A stretch of 64,000 nucleotides of DNA from assembly GCF_900111895.1 (NCBI RefSeq), contig NZ_FOKB01000013.1, positions 41,726 through 105,725 on the forward strand, written 5' to 3'. Below, piece after piece: positions 30,448-39,642 of this stretch. The notes under the pieces are model-generated. The model was not told where the DNA came from. It searched no databases and saw only the letters and a program-made list of their open reading frames with translations. The DNA comes from Pseudomonas simiae (GTDB lineage: Bacteria; Pseudomonadota; Gammaproteobacteria; Pseudomonadales; Pseudomonadaceae). A program made the position numbers and the translations under genes. Within the stretch, counting starts at the first letter, position 1. Every line of letters begins with the position of its first letter.

Positions 30448-30549
30448 GGTGCGGGCTCCAGTGCATCGTAGTGATGACTGCAGTATCGTTAGCCACCTGA
30501 GCTGGATAAACTGCGCATTCCTGCAATGACTTTAAACCAGGGCTTGATA

Positions 30550-31455
30550 ATGGATCTGTTCCAGGCAATGTCGGTGTACGTGAAAGTGGTCGAGACCGGC
30601 AGCATGACGGCGGCAGCCCAAGCCTGCGGGATGTCTACCACCATGGTCGGCAACCACCTACGTGCGCTGGAGCAGCGGCTGGGCGTCAGCCTGCTCAAAC
30701 GCACCACACGCAAACAAAGTCTCACTGAATTTGGTGGCCAGTATTACCAGCGTTGCCTGGAAGTACTGGGGCTGGTAGCCGACTCCGAACAGCTTGCCGA
30801 GCAAGCCCACAGTGATGTCCCCAAAGGCACCCTGCGCATCACCGCGCCCCCCGTGTTCGGCACCGAACGCCTTACACCGGCCTTGAGCGAATTTTCCCGA
30901 CGCTACCCATTGATCAATCTGTACGTGGTACTGAGCAATGAGCGGATGGACTTGGTCGACAGCGGCTTCGACGCGGCGATTCGCCTTGGCGAACTGGAAA
31001 CATCCAGTCTGATCGCCAGGCCAATGCAGGCCTACACCCTCACCCTCTGCGCGTCACCTGATTACCTGGCGCGACGTGGTACACCTCAGACCCCCGATGA
31101 CCTGCAGCACCACGACTGCCTGGCGTTCGCCTACCCGGCGAGTGACAACTGGCGCGACGCCGACAAACTGTGGCGCATGACCGGCGAGAGCGGCGAGGTG
31201 GAGGTTCCAGTATCCGGCTCTTTGACCATCAACAGCTCGCAAGGCCTACGCCAGGCGGCCGTCAACGGCATGGGCATCATCATGCTGGCCGATGCCCTGG
31301 TGCAGCCGGATCTGGAGAGCGGCAAGCTGGTGGCCTTGCTCACCACCTATCGACTCCCCAGCCGCCCCATGCATCTGCTCTACGGCCAGGACCGTTATCG
31401 GCTGCCCAAGCTGCGCGCCTTCGTGGATTTCGCCATGGAAAAATGGGCGCGCTAA
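30550..31455 (+). CDS. LysR-type transcriptional regulator
   Basis: 301 residues from the ATG at 30550 (MDLFQAMSVYVKVVETGSMT). Helix-turn-helix AAAQACGMSTTMVGNHLRAL, then an effector-binding domain (LRITAPPVFGTERLTPALSEF). Belongs to the CrgA/DsdC-like group of short-range regulators. It is divergent from the ArgD-like gene, with about 100 bases between, so that gene is the likeliest target. No effector is evident. Confidence 0.88.
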   Translation: MDLFQAMSVYVKVVETGSMTAAAQACGMSTTMVGNHLRALEQRLGVSLLKRTTRKQSLTEFGGQYYQRCLEVLGLVADSEQLAEQAHSDVPKGTLRITAPPVFGTERLTPALSEFSRRYPLINLYVVLSNERMDLVDSGFDAAIRLGELETSSLIARPMQAYTLTLCASPDYLARRGTPQTPDDLQHHDCLAFAYPASDNWRDADKLWRMTGESGEVEVPVSGSLTINSSQGLRQAAVNGMGIIMLADALVQPDLESGKLVALLTTYRLPSRPMHLLYGQDRYRLPKLRAFVDFAMEKWAR

Positions 31456-32075
31456 AAGCCCACGCCCCATTCTCGCAATTGAGCGGCAGTGCGCTCGGCG
31501 GACACATGATGAATCCCCCGCCAACCGAGGGCGATGGCTGCTTCGATGTTGCCGGCAACATCATCGATAAACACCACTTCCGCCGCCTGGATATCTGGCA
31601 GGTGGGCCCGTACCTGGCTGAGGCTGGCGTCGTAGATCGCTGCGTCAGGCTTGATGAGTTTCAACTCGCCGGACACCACGATATCGCGAAAAAATTGGAG
31701 GAAGGGGTAGTTGGCCCGCGCATACGGGAAGGTCTCAGCCGACCAGTTGGTGAGCCCGAACAGCGGCATATCGGCCTGGTGCAGCGCCTCGAGGATCGCC
31801 ACGCCTTCCGTCAACGGGCCACGCAGCATTTCGTGCCAGCGATCGTAATAGGCTTGGATCAGGCGTTCATGATGCGGGTGTTGCTCGATCAGGCTGCGGG
31901 TGCCTTCGGTCAGGGAGCGACCGGCATCCTGCTCGGTGTTCCACGCCTGGGTACAGATATTCTCGAGAAACCACTGCCGTTCGCCATCATCGGCAATCAG
32001 CGTGCGGTAAAGGTGCTGCGGGCTCCAATCGAACAGAACCCCGCCGAAATCAAAAACCACTGCACGCACGGTCAT
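31452..32075 (-). CDS. HAD-family hydrolase
   Basis: 207 residues from an ATG with a strong GGGAGG site. The HAD motifs are VFDFGGVLFDW, FGLTNWSAE, KLIKPDAAIY and FIDDVAGNIEAA, a haloacid-dehalogenase/epoxide-hydrolase-N-type fold with an alpha-helical cap. The end overlaps the convergent LysR gene by four bases. Substrate unknown. Confidence 0.87.
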   Translation of the reverse strand: MTVRAVVFDFGGVLFDWSPQHLYRTLIADDGERQWFLENICTQAWNTEQDAGRSLTEGTRSLIEQHPHHERLIQAYYDRWHEMLRGPLTEGVAILEALHQADMPLFGLTNWSAETFPYARANYPFLQFFRDIVVSGELKLIKPDAAIYDASLSQVRAHLPDIQAAEVVFIDDVAGNIEAAIALGWRGIHHVSAERTAAQLREWGVGF

Positions 32076-32376
32076 ATGCGCCTCCCAATTAACTAATGTG
32101 CTGCGACAGTCTCCTACAGCAATGACACGCGGCGGCAAGCAATCAACTGTAGGCCCCTTCCGATAATGTCATGGAACGCGCACTACCAGCAGCGCTGTAA
32201 CCCCCGGCATTCGAGACTTGCACCGTCTTTCGTCGATTCGGCGCCGTACAGCCAGACATACTTTTTTCGCCCCGCCCCTAAAAAATGGCTCTAGTGTCTG
32301 CCCTGCAATCGAGGGAATGCTCGGGTCTGGAAGGGATCATCCAACATGCCGATGAAACATGACTTGGAGACATTCA
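32076..32376. other. Intergenic region upstream of ExoY-like gene
   Basis: About 300 bases. It contains an A-tract (CCTAAAAAATGG near 32276) and no gene. I looked for a clear HrpL box and an ExsA TNAAAANA site and did not find a convincing match to either. Confidence 0.5.
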
Positions 32377-33612
32377 ATGAGAGACATCATCTCCCCTGCT
32401 ATTTCACCTTCCGCACTCAGCCTGCACGTAGTACTGAGCGCTCAAGCCAGTCGGTCGACTGGCATCGCCCAAGAGACGAACAACTCGGTAAATCTCGCAC
32501 TTGAACGCGTCAGGGGGCAGACCGGAATAGTGCCGAGCCATCTTGCGCCCTTGCAAAATATCGCGGTGGATACCAACTCCATCATCGGTGTACGTCCCGT
32601 AGAAACCGTGGCTACCGGGTTGATAGAGGCCGGCCACCCCACCAAGGATTTTCACATCAAGGGAAAAAGTGCCAACTGGGGACCGCAGGCTGGCCTGATC
32701 TGTACGAACCAAGCGTTCAGCAAGCTTGAAAAACTCAAGGAGGACGCGCCCGCAAAAGTGACTCGCGCCAACGAACAAATCCAGGAGTGCATCCGCGATG
32801 GACATGCCGTCGCAGTGCCTCTGAGTATTTCGAGCCACCGCCTCGGCGAACTGATGAAACTCGGCCAGATCACCGACCTGACAACAAAGACACACAGCGA
32901 CACGCTGCGTTTCAGTGCCCAAGGCCCCAGCCAGCAGATGTATGCATTCGAAGGCAAACGCACATCGCCCTCAGAAGATAGCTATCTGATCTTCCACGAA
33001 GGCAAACCCATTGAAGTGCTGGCAAAACGCGAAGGAGGCAAGGCACTGACGGCCGATTATGACCTGCACATGGTCGCGCCCCACCTCAGCGATTTTGGCC
33101 CACAGGACAGAATCCCGGTGCCCGACATAGCGCACAGTGTTTTCACTCACCGAATCGATCGCTACAGGCAGCAACGACCTGACCCCAGCACCTTTCAAGT
33201 GCCGCAAGCGTTACGCGCAGACTATGAAAGCGCCGCACACTTCTATCAAAAGGAAGACCCCGATCTGGGCAATGCCACGCCACGGATAAAGCAAATGATT
33301 GAGCTGATCAATCACCGTTTGGTCGGCAATGGAGAGCGGGTGGTACACCACAATGCGGACTCCGGTAGCCCCGCGACGGAAGTCGCCGCCAACTACCCGG
33401 CAACCTTCTTTCTACCCACAAAGCTTGGGCGCTTTGACGAGGTCAGCATCATCAACAACAGCAAGGAAATGGCGGAACTGATAACAACAGCCAAAGACAG
33501 CGGCTATCACGTTGCTGTTAATCCGCTTTGGGAGAAAGAAGTAACTGGCATCAAACGCTCTGGTTTCACCCATGCGCAGGAGCGGCTGGCGTCGACCTTT
33601 CGCCAAGATTGA
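32377..33612 (+). CDS. ExoY-like nucleotidyl cyclase toxin
   Basis: 411 residues; the ATG at 32377 has GGAG nine bases upstream. It aligns along its length with P. aeruginosa ExoY (edema-factor/CyaA cyclase family): TNSIIGVRPVE, HPTKDFHIKGKSANWGPQAG, LTADYDLHMVAP, GNATPRIKQMIELIN and NYPATFFLP. Catalytic equivalents are present: Lys90 and Lys97 (ExoY K81/K88), Asp227 and Asp229 (D212/D214) and His325 (H291). The residue aligned to ExoY Asn297 is Ser331. ExoY makes cyclic nucleotides after injection into host cells and activation by F-actin. No chaperone or type III secretion gene lies nearby, and the N-terminus has no Sec signal peptide. Confidence 0.88.
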   Translation: MRDIISPAISPSALSLHVVLSAQASRSTGIAQETNNSVNLALERVRGQTGIVPSHLAPLQNIAVDTNSIIGVRPVETVATGLIEAGHPTKDFHIKGKSANWGPQAGLICTNQAFSKLEKLKEDAPAKVTRANEQIQECIRDGHAVAVPLSISSHRLGELMKLGQITDLTTKTHSDTLRFSAQGPSQQMYAFEGKRTSPSEDSYLIFHEGKPIEVLAKREGGKALTADYDLHMVAPHLSDFGPQDRIPVPDIAHSVFTHRIDRYRQQRPDPSTFQVPQALRADYESAAHFYQKEDPDLGNATPRIKQMIELINHRLVGNGERVVHHNADSGSPATEVAANYPATFFLPTKLGRFDEVSIINNSKEMAELITTAKDSGYHVAVNPLWEKEVTGIKRSGFTHAQERLASTFRQD

Positions 33613-33631
33613 GCACCTTGGGCGCAAACCA

Positions 33632-33669
33632 GACAGCAGCCTGATAACAGATTTATCGAGGCTGCTGTC
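33632..33669. terminator. Inverted repeat between convergent genes
   Basis: GACAGCAGCCT and AGGCTGCTGTC form a perfect 11-bp stem with a 16-base loop between the ExoY-like gene and fabV, which converge here. There is no T-run, so its terminator role is inferred from position. Confidence 0.5.
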
Positions 33670-33680
33670 GACCCCAGCGA

Positions 33681-34874
33681 TTATGCCGAGATGAGACCGT
33701 TGATCTTCACGGTCGGGTTCACGTCAGCATCGTAGTCCACGCCATCGATTTCAAAACCGAACAAGCGCAGGAATTCAGCCTTGTAGCCGGCAAAATCGCT
33801 GATCTCGTTGACGTTGTCGTCGGTGACCTGGTTCCACAGGGCTGCCACGGCGTCCTGGACCTTCGGTTCCAGCTCGGCCAGGTCGGCACGCAGGCGGCCG
33901 TCGGCGTCGAGTTTCGGCTGGCTGCCGTACAGGCTGTCCTTGAACAGGCCGTAGACCTGCTCGATGCAACCTTCGTGGGTGCCCTGCTCTTTCATCACTT
34001 TGAACAGCAGAGACAGGTACAGCGGCATGATCGGGATGGCCGAGCTGGCCTGGGTGACCACGGCCTTGAGCACCGATACACGGGCATCGCCCTTGAGTGC
34101 AGCGAGGTTGTCGCGCAGGGTCAGGACTTTCTTGTCGAGGTCTTTCTTGGCTTCGCCGATGGAGCCGTTCCAGTAGATGTCCTGGGTCAGCTTCTCGCCA
34201 AGGTAGGTGAACGCGGTGGTCTTGGCGCCTTCGGCCAGCACGTCGGCGTCACGCAGGGCGTCGATCCACAGCTGCCAATCTTCGCCGCCCATCACTTTGA
34301 CGGTGCCGTCGATTTCTTCCTGGGTTGCAGGCTCCAGGGTGGTGTCGACCACAACGCCCTTGTCGGTGTTGATACCACGCAGGGTCACAGCTTTGCCGAT
34401 CGGCTTAAGGGTGGAATTGTGCACCACGCCTTGCGGGTCGGTACGGCGTGGCGCGGCCAGGCTGTAGACGACCAGGTCGATCTTGCCCAGGTCTTTCTTG
34501 ATGGTTTCGATGGTCAGGCGCTTGATCTCGTCAGAGAACGCGTCGCCGTTGATGCTCTTGGCGTAAAGGCCTTTCTCGACTGCAAATTTCTCGAATGCGG
34601 CGCTGTTGTACCAGCCGGCGGAACTCAGCTTGCCTTCTTCGCCTTCTTTCTCAAAAAACACGCCCAGGGTATCGGCGCCGCAGCCAAACGCAGCGCTGAT
34701 GCGCGCGGCCAGGCCGTAACCGGTGGATGCACCGAGGACCAGGACCTTTTTCGGGCCGCCTTCGATGACGCCGTGCTGAGTGACGTAGTCGATCTGCTCT
34801 TTGACGTTCGCTTCACAGCCAACAGGGTGAGCGGTCACACAGATGAAGCCACGAACCCGCGGTTTGATGATCAT
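33681..34874 (-). CDS. fabV: Enoyl-ACP reductase FabV (triclosan-insensitive type)
   Basis: Last step of each fatty-acid elongation cycle. 397 residues starting MIIKPRVRGFICVTAHPVGC. The NADH-binding region is GASTGYGLAARISAAFG. The extended catalytic motif Y-x8-K is seen in DIYWNGSIGEAKK, which separates FabV from FabI. FabV enzymes confer natural resistance to triclosan in Pseudomonas. Confidence 0.95.
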   Translation of the reverse strand: MIIKPRVRGFICVTAHPVGCEANVKEQIDYVTQHGVIEGGPKKVLVLGASTGYGLAARISAAFGCGADTLGVFFEKEGEEGKLSSAGWYNSAAFEKFAVEKGLYAKSINGDAFSDEIKRLTIETIKKDLGKIDLVVYSLAAPRRTDPQGVVHNSTLKPIGKAVTLRGINTDKGVVVDTTLEPATQEEIDGTVKVMGGEDWQLWIDALRDADVLAEGAKTTAFTYLGEKLTQDIYWNGSIGEAKKDLDKKVLTLRDNLAALKGDARVSVLKAVVTQASSAIPIMPLYLSLLFKVMKEQGTHEGCIEQVYGLFKDSLYGSQPKLDADGRLRADLAELEPKVQDAVAALWNQVTDDNVNEISDFAGYKAEFLRLFGFEIDGVDYDADVNPTVKINGLISA

Positions 34875-35183
34875 AAAATTTCTGCCTCTTCCAAGGTGCC
34901 GAAGGCCAGTGGTGGCCATTCAACTTCAATCGTACCGGTCTATGACGTCCAAAAAACCGAAGCGTCACGATAGTCGCAAATCTTCTGTTTACAAAATCCA
35001 ATCCGCTCAACGCAGCCAGCGTTAAAAACTGTGTAGAGCCTTCACAATTTTGCAATATTTAAAACGCCTCTCCAGCGCCGAACGCCTTATCATGACGCAG
35101 TTGTTTCAATATGTTTCAAAACCCCACCACTCGCGGCCACGGATCCGGACCTGTCGAATGGCGTCCTGCTGGAGCTGAGTGTC

Positions 35184-36008
35184 ATGAACAAGCCTGCTTT
35201 GCGTAAAAAAGCGGCATCGGTCGCCTGGGTACTCGGCGTCCTGCTGATTATTGATATGTTCCCCGAAACCACATTGGTATTTCTCGGGCTGGTGGTGATC
35301 TGCGGTATTTACGACTTCCTGCGCAATGGCCTGTACGACGCGCCCACCATCAAGAAATATTTTATCGGCAGCGGCCGCAACACCTGGCTGCTGGCGCCGT
35401 TCAATACCCTGTTCGACCTGTTGAGCTCGCGTAACCGACACGTTTACACCATGGCCGACCTACCGCCAGCCTGGCGTGAAGAGCTGCAACAGGTGATCGA
35501 AGACGCCATGGCCCACAAGGACGAAATCATTGGTTACCTGGACGAACGCATGGCCGAGAAGAAGCGCGGCATGTTGTTTTTCCAGTGGTATGGCCAACCC
35601 ATCGAGACCACCCTCGACATTCCGAGACTGCGCAGAAAACTACCGTTCGTGAAAACCATTGGCGTGTCGGTATTCAATGAAAACCGCTCCACCTCATTTC
35701 ATTTCGGCCCCCTGCGCATGATGTTCCGCGTGCTCTACAACATGGCACCGGCGCCCCATCACGAGGGCGTCTACATCCAGGTGGGCAGGCACAAGCATTA
35801 CTGGCACGACGACCCGCTGTTTATTTTCGATGACACCCTGATGCACGCCTCTTTCAACAAAAATGATGCCAAGCGTTACTGCCTGTTTATCGATATCGTG
35901 CGACCGACACCGGTGCCCCAGGTTCTCAACGCCGTGATCGCGGGGTTTGCCGGCATGGCCTTTACCCTGCGTCGGGTTTTCTACAAAAACTGGAAGCTGA
36001 TTCAGTAA
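35184..36008 (+). CDS. lpxO: LpxO-like lipid A 2-hydroxylase (Asp/Asn beta-hydroxylase fold)
   Basis: 274 residues with an N-terminal hydrophobic segment (VAWVLGVLLIIDMFPETTLV) anchoring it to the inner membrane. The Fe(II)/2-oxoglutarate oxygenase core includes STSFHFGPLRMMFRVLYN, HHEGVYIQVGRHKHYWHDD and LMHASFNKNDAKRYCLFID. LpxO adds a hydroxyl to the secondary laurate/myristate of lipid A; Pseudomonas often has two copies, and I cannot tell which this is. Confidence 0.85.
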   Translation: MNKPALRKKAASVAWVLGVLLIIDMFPETTLVFLGLVVICGIYDFLRNGLYDAPTIKKYFIGSGRNTWLLAPFNTLFDLLSSRNRHVYTMADLPPAWREELQQVIEDAMAHKDEIIGYLDERMAEKKRGMLFFQWYGQPIETTLDIPRLRRKLPFVKTIGVSVFNENRSTSFHFGPLRMMFRVLYNMAPAPHHEGVYIQVGRHKHYWHDDPLFIFDDTLMHASFNKNDAKRYCLFIDIVRPTPVPQVLNAVIAGFAGMAFTLRRVFYKNWKLIQ

Positions 36009-36158
36009 GTTCTGCGGCATGATGGTGTTGGACGGTGTTTGCGCTCTGCCTTGCGCCTGAGGTAAATATCCGTCTCGAGCGACCGAATTCGGCGCCCATC
36101 ATTCTCAAGCCATCGCGGCCCCTCGTGGGTGCGGTGGCTGCGCTTTCAAGGAATCAGA

Positions 36159-37532
36159 ATGCCCCAACGTCAAGTCATCAATGCGTCCGTCAGCCCCAAA
36201 GGCAGCCTCGAAACCCTGTCCCAACGTGAAGTCCAGCAACTGAGCGAAGCCGGTACCGGCAGCATCTACACCCTATTCCGCCAGTGCGCCCTGGCGATCC
36301 TCAACACCGGCGCGCACATCGACAACGCCAAGACCATTCTCGACGCCTACAAAGACTTCGAAGTGCGCATTCATCAACAGGACCGTGGCGTGCGCCTGGA
36401 ATTGCTGAACGCCCCCGCCGATGCCTTCGTCGATGGCGAAATGATCGCCAGCACCCGCGAAATGCTGTTCAGCGCCCTGCGTGACATCGTCTACACCGAA
36501 AACGAGTTGGACAGCCAGCGCATCGACCTGAGCAACTCCCAGGGCATCACAGACTATGTGTTCCACCTGCTGCGCAACGCCCGTACGCTACGCCCCGGTG
36601 TCGAGCCGAAAATCGTGGTGTGCTGGGGCGGGCACTCGATCAATACCGAAGAATACAAATACACCAAGAAAGTCGGCCACGAACTGGGCCTGCGCAGCCT
36701 CGACGTGTGCACGGGCTGCGGCCCCGGCGTGATGAAAGGTCCTATGAAAGGCGCGACCATTTCCCACGCCAAGCAACGCATTACCGGCGGGCGCTACCTT
36801 GGCCTGACCGAGCCGGGCATCATCGCCGCCGAAGCGCCGAACCCGATCGTCAATGAGCTGGTGATCCTGCCGGACATCGAAAAACGCCTGGAAGCCTTCG
36901 TTCGCGTCGGCCACGGCATCATCATCTTCCCGGGCGGTGCGGGCACGGCCGAAGAGTTCCTGTACCTGCTGGGTATCCTGATGCACCCGGACAACCGCGA
37001 CCTGCCCTTCCCGGTCATCCTCACCGGGCCGAAACATGCCGCGCCGTACCTGCAACAGTTGCACGCATTCGTCGGTGCCACCCTGGGCGAAGCGGCGCAA
37101 GCGCACTACCAGATCATCATCGATGACCCGGCCGAAGTGGCGCGCCAGATGACCGTCGGCCTCAAGGCCGTGAAGCAGTTCCGCCGCGAGCGCAACGACG
37201 CGTTCCACTTCAACTGGCTACTGAAGATCGACGAAGGCTTCCAGCGCCCGTTCGACCCGACCCACGAGAACATGGCGAGCCTGCAACTGAGCCACGCATT
37301 GCCGCCCCACGAACTCGCCGCCAACTTGCGCCGTGCGTTCTCCGGGATCGTGGCCGGTAACGTAAAGGACAAAGGCATCCGCCTGATCGAGCAGAACGGT
37401 CCTTACGAAATCCACGGTGACCCGGCCATCATGAAACCGCTGGACGAGCTGCTACAGGCGTTTGTCGCCCAGCACCGCATGAAGCTGCCAGGCGGCGCGG
37501 CGTATGTGCCGTGTTATCGAGTGGTTCAGTAA
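36159..37532 (+). CDS. ppnN: Nucleotide 5'-monophosphate nucleosidase PpnN (YgdH type)
   Basis: 457 residues from the ATG at 36159. It cleaves purine and pyrimidine monophosphates to the base and ribose-5-phosphate. The central LOG/Rossmann domain carries the PGGAGTAEEFLYLLG motif; the N- and C-terminal extensions (PpnN-specific) are present. In E. coli the enzyme is stimulated by ppGpp. The RidA gene converges one base after its stop. Confidence 0.9.
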   Translation: MPQRQVINASVSPKGSLETLSQREVQQLSEAGTGSIYTLFRQCALAILNTGAHIDNAKTILDAYKDFEVRIHQQDRGVRLELLNAPADAFVDGEMIASTREMLFSALRDIVYTENELDSQRIDLSNSQGITDYVFHLLRNARTLRPGVEPKIVVCWGGHSINTEEYKYTKKVGHELGLRSLDVCTGCGPGVMKGPMKGATISHAKQRITGGRYLGLTEPGIIAAEAPNPIVNELVILPDIEKRLEAFVRVGHGIIIFPGGAGTAEEFLYLLGILMHPDNRDLPFPVILTGPKHAAPYLQQLHAFVGATLGEAAQAHYQIIIDDPAEVARQMTVGLKAVKQFRRERNDAFHFNWLLKIDEGFQRPFDPTHENMASLQLSHALPPHELAANLRRAFSGIVAGNVKDKGIRLIEQNGPYEIHGDPAIMKPLDELLQAFVAQHRMKLPGGAAYVPCYRVVQ

Positions 37533-37533
37533 G

Positions 37534-37926
37534 CTAGCGCTGCACCGCCACGCATTTGATTTCCACCAGCAGACCGGGGTGTGCCAGTTCGGACACCCCG
37601 ATGGTGGTCCAGGCGCAATGCCCGCGTGGGAACAGGCTGTTTTTCACGTCACGGAAAACTGCCATGTGCTGGCTCATGTTGACGTGGTAGGTCGTCATGT
37701 CCACCACGTCTTCGAAGCGGCAACCACCCTCCTCCAATACTTCCCGCAGGTTTCCCCAGGCGGCGATGAATTGCGCCTCGGGATCTTCGATCACGGCCAG
37801 TTGCGGAGTGCGGCCGACCTGGCCCGCGCAGTAAAGAGTGTTGCCAACCTTTACCGCTGGCACGTAGCCGGCGCGCTCGACAATGGGTTGCATGGTGGAA
37901 GGAATGATCAGATGGCGGTCGGTCAT
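37534..37926 (-). CDS. RidA/YjgF-family protein
   Basis: 130 residues. It has the Rid trimer fold signature VGNTLYCAGQVGRTPQ and FEDVVDMTTYHVNM. The C-terminal consensus arginine that binds imine substrates in archetypal RidA is not evident (AHPGLLVEIKCVAV), so it is probably a Rid subfamily without proven imine deaminase activity. Confidence 0.85.
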   Translation of the reverse strand: MTDRHLIIPSTMQPIVERAGYVPAVKVGNTLYCAGQVGRTPQLAVIEDPEAQFIAAWGNLREVLEEGGCRFEDVVDMTTYHVNMSQHMAVFRDVKNSLFPRGHCAWTTIGVSELAHPGLLVEIKCVAVQR

Positions 37927-38052
37927 AGCTTGTATCTCTTTGGGCCTGAGGCGGGCGTGTGAGCGTGCAACGTTCGAGCTAGGGTTTTACCTGTTCCCAC
38001 CTACTCACACCAGCGAGCGACCTATGGACCAACGGATCTTGCCCTTCATAAA

Positions 38053-38072
38053 TCCTTACCTTAGGGTAAGGA
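38053..38072 (+). promoter_or_regulatory. Palindromic operator upstream of AbrB/PIN pair
   Basis: TCCTTACCTTAGGGTAAGGA, arms of about nine bases, 24 bases before the antitoxin ATG. This is the normal position for the binding site of an autoregulating antitoxin-toxin complex. Confidence 0.55.
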
Positions 38073-38095
38073 ATATCACGATGGAGATTTTCACG

Positions 38096-38338
38096 ATGTC
38101 GACCGCCACACTGACCTCAAAAGGGCAAATCACCATCCCTGTAAAAGTGCGCACCGCACTTGGCCTGGAAACGGGCGACCGGGTTGAATTTGTCGAAACG
38201 GAAGACGGCACGTTTTCCATTATTGCCGCGAGCAGAACCGTCCAGGATCTCAAGGGGCTTATCCGCAAGCCCGCACAGGCCGTATCGATCGCAGACATGA
38301 ACCGCGCCATCGCCGTGCAGGGAGCCAAGGCCGGATGA
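38096..38338 (+). CDS. AbrB/SpoVT-family antitoxin
   Basis: 80 residues from the ATG at 38096 (an ATG five codons earlier is possible). The swapped-hairpin AbrB motif is SKGQITIPVKVRTALGLETG. The C-terminal tail (LIRKPAQAVSIADMNRAI) is the usual toxin-binding segment. It overlaps the PIN toxin start by four bases, and a palindrome lies immediately upstream, so the pair is probably autoregulated. Confidence 0.9.
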   Translation: MSTATLTSKGQITIPVKVRTALGLETGDRVEFVETEDGTFSIIAASRTVQDLKGLIRKPAQAVSIADMNRAIAVQGAKAG

Positions 38339-38730
38339 TTGGGCTCGATACCAATGTGCTGGTGCGTTACGTCACCCAGGATGACCCCGTGCAATCACCC
38401 AAGGCCTCTGCCTTGATCGAATCGCTGACCACCGTTTCACCGGGCTTCGTCAGCCTGGTGTCCGTGGTGGAGTTGGTCTGGGTGCTGCAAAGCTGCTATC
38501 AATCGACCAAAAGCGACGTGGTGACGGTGCTGGAAACGCTGCTGCGTACCCGTGAGCTGACCGTTGAGCATGCCGAAATCATCTGGCAGGCGCTGCGCCG
38601 ATTCACGGCCGGTAAAGCCGATTTCGCCGACTACCTGATCGAACGCTGCGCCCATGCGGCAGGCTGTGAGTACACCGCCACCTTTGACCTCGACGCGGCC
38701 AAGGGAACGGGCATGAAACGCCTCGCCTGA
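38335..38730 (+). CDS. PIN-domain toxin (VapC-like ribonuclease)
   Basis: 131 residues. The PIN-domain acidic residues are visible: Asp5 in MIGLDTNVLVRYV, the glutamate of SVVELVWVL, and aspartates in ADFADYLIE and TFDLDAAKG near the C-terminus. Forms a type II toxin-antitoxin unit with the preceding AbrB-type gene. The RNA target is unknown. Confidence 0.9.
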   Translation: MIGLDTNVLVRYVTQDDPVQSPKASALIESLTTVSPGFVSLVSVVELVWVLQSCYQSTKSDVVTVLETLLRTRELTVEHAEIIWQALRRFTAGKADFADYLIERCAHAAGCEYTATFDLDAAKGTGMKRLA

Positions 38731-38801
38731 AGCCTCCGCGTTGCGGGGAGTTCCGGGCTTTGGTAAAAAACGCCTCTACTCCGATCAAGAGAACGACCAA
38801 C

Positions 38802-39176
38802 GTGCGCACGCTGCTTCTCGCCGCCATGGCCCTGGCGCCAACCCTCGCCCTGGCCGACACCATCGCCTGGCCCGACTTGCCCAAAACCTGCTTCGTCAGC
38901 GGGCGCGCCGCCACAAGTGCAGATATCGACAGCGGCTGCGCGGCGTTCCTGATCAATGTGCAAGGCAAACCGGCGGGAACACCGATCAACGTGGATGTCC
39001 CGCAGTACGCCCTGCACGTAGACGAGGCCACCGGCAAGGAAACGCCGGTGATCATCATCCAGGCTGAAGAGAACGGCGCGACCAGGATAGTGGGCTACCA
39101 GGAACTGGGCAGCGATCAACTCGGTGCTGCACTGCTGCGGGAGGTTCGGCTCCTGGGCACCCAAAAGCCGATTTAG
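38802..39176 (+). CDS. Small exported protein of unknown function
   Basis: 124 residues from a GTG at 38802 whose product starts with a clean Sec signal (MRTLLLAAMALAPTLALA, cleavage before DTIAW). A longer in-frame start adds 14 residues ahead of it. The mature domain has two cysteines (KTCFVSG, SGCAAF), possibly a disulphide. I do not recognise the family. Confidence 0.65.
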   Translation: MRTLLLAAMALAPTLALADTIAWPDLPKTCFVSGRAATSADIDSGCAAFLINVQGKPAGTPINVDVPQYALHVDEATGKETPVIIIQAEENGATRIVGYQELGSDQLGAALLREVRLLGTQKPI

Positions 39177-39182
39177 CCTGAC

Positions 39183-39512
39183 TCAGCGAACCCAGCCCCC
39201 ACCCTGCCAGTGATACCCATCATTACGCTGCACCCAATGCGGATGCACGTAGCGGTACCCCTCGCGCACCGGCTCCCAGTGGCCATGCACCGCGACATAG
39301 CGTCCGCCTTCCCAACGCCAGTAACCGCGCGACCATATATAGCCGTAGCGCACCGGCGGCTCGACTTCGATCACTTGCACTGGCGGCGGTTGCGGCGCGA
39401 CGACTTCGACATACTCACGTTGCACCGGCCTGCGCTCGTGCACGACGCGCTCTTGCACACACCCGGATGCCGCGACGACCATGGCTACCAATGCTGCATA
39501 ACGTAGCAACAT
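39183..39512 (-). CDS. YXWGXW-type small lipoprotein
   Basis: 109 residues from an ATG at 39510-39512. Lipobox VAASGC ends the signal peptide, so it is an outer- or inner-membrane lipoprotein. The C-terminal half is aromatic and repeat-like (GYIWSRGYWRWEGGRY, HGHWEPVREGYRYVHPHW, GYHWQGGGW), like the YXWGXW repeat proteins. Function unknown. Confidence 0.75.
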   Translation of the reverse strand: MLLRYAALVAMVVAASGCVQERVVHERRPVQREYVEVVAPQPPPVQVIEVEPPVRYGYIWSRGYWRWEGGRYVAVHGHWEPVREGYRYVHPHWVQRNDGYHWQGGGWVR

Positions 39513-39642
39513 AAAAAACCCTCGGGCGTTGACGCCCACTACCTGCACCGTTAAAAAATGCCCCCTTGTTTCAACCTCGCTCCTGCTCGGCCCTGAGTAT
39601 TTTTAACAGGTGATGTCTGTCAGCTTGCTGAACCCGCAGTCC

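Noticed and set aside
32270..32300. Possible ExsA or HrpL promoter for the ExoY-like gene
   Set aside because: The A-tract CCTAAAAAATGG does not fit TNAAAANA at its last position, and no GGAACC-N16-CCAC was found.
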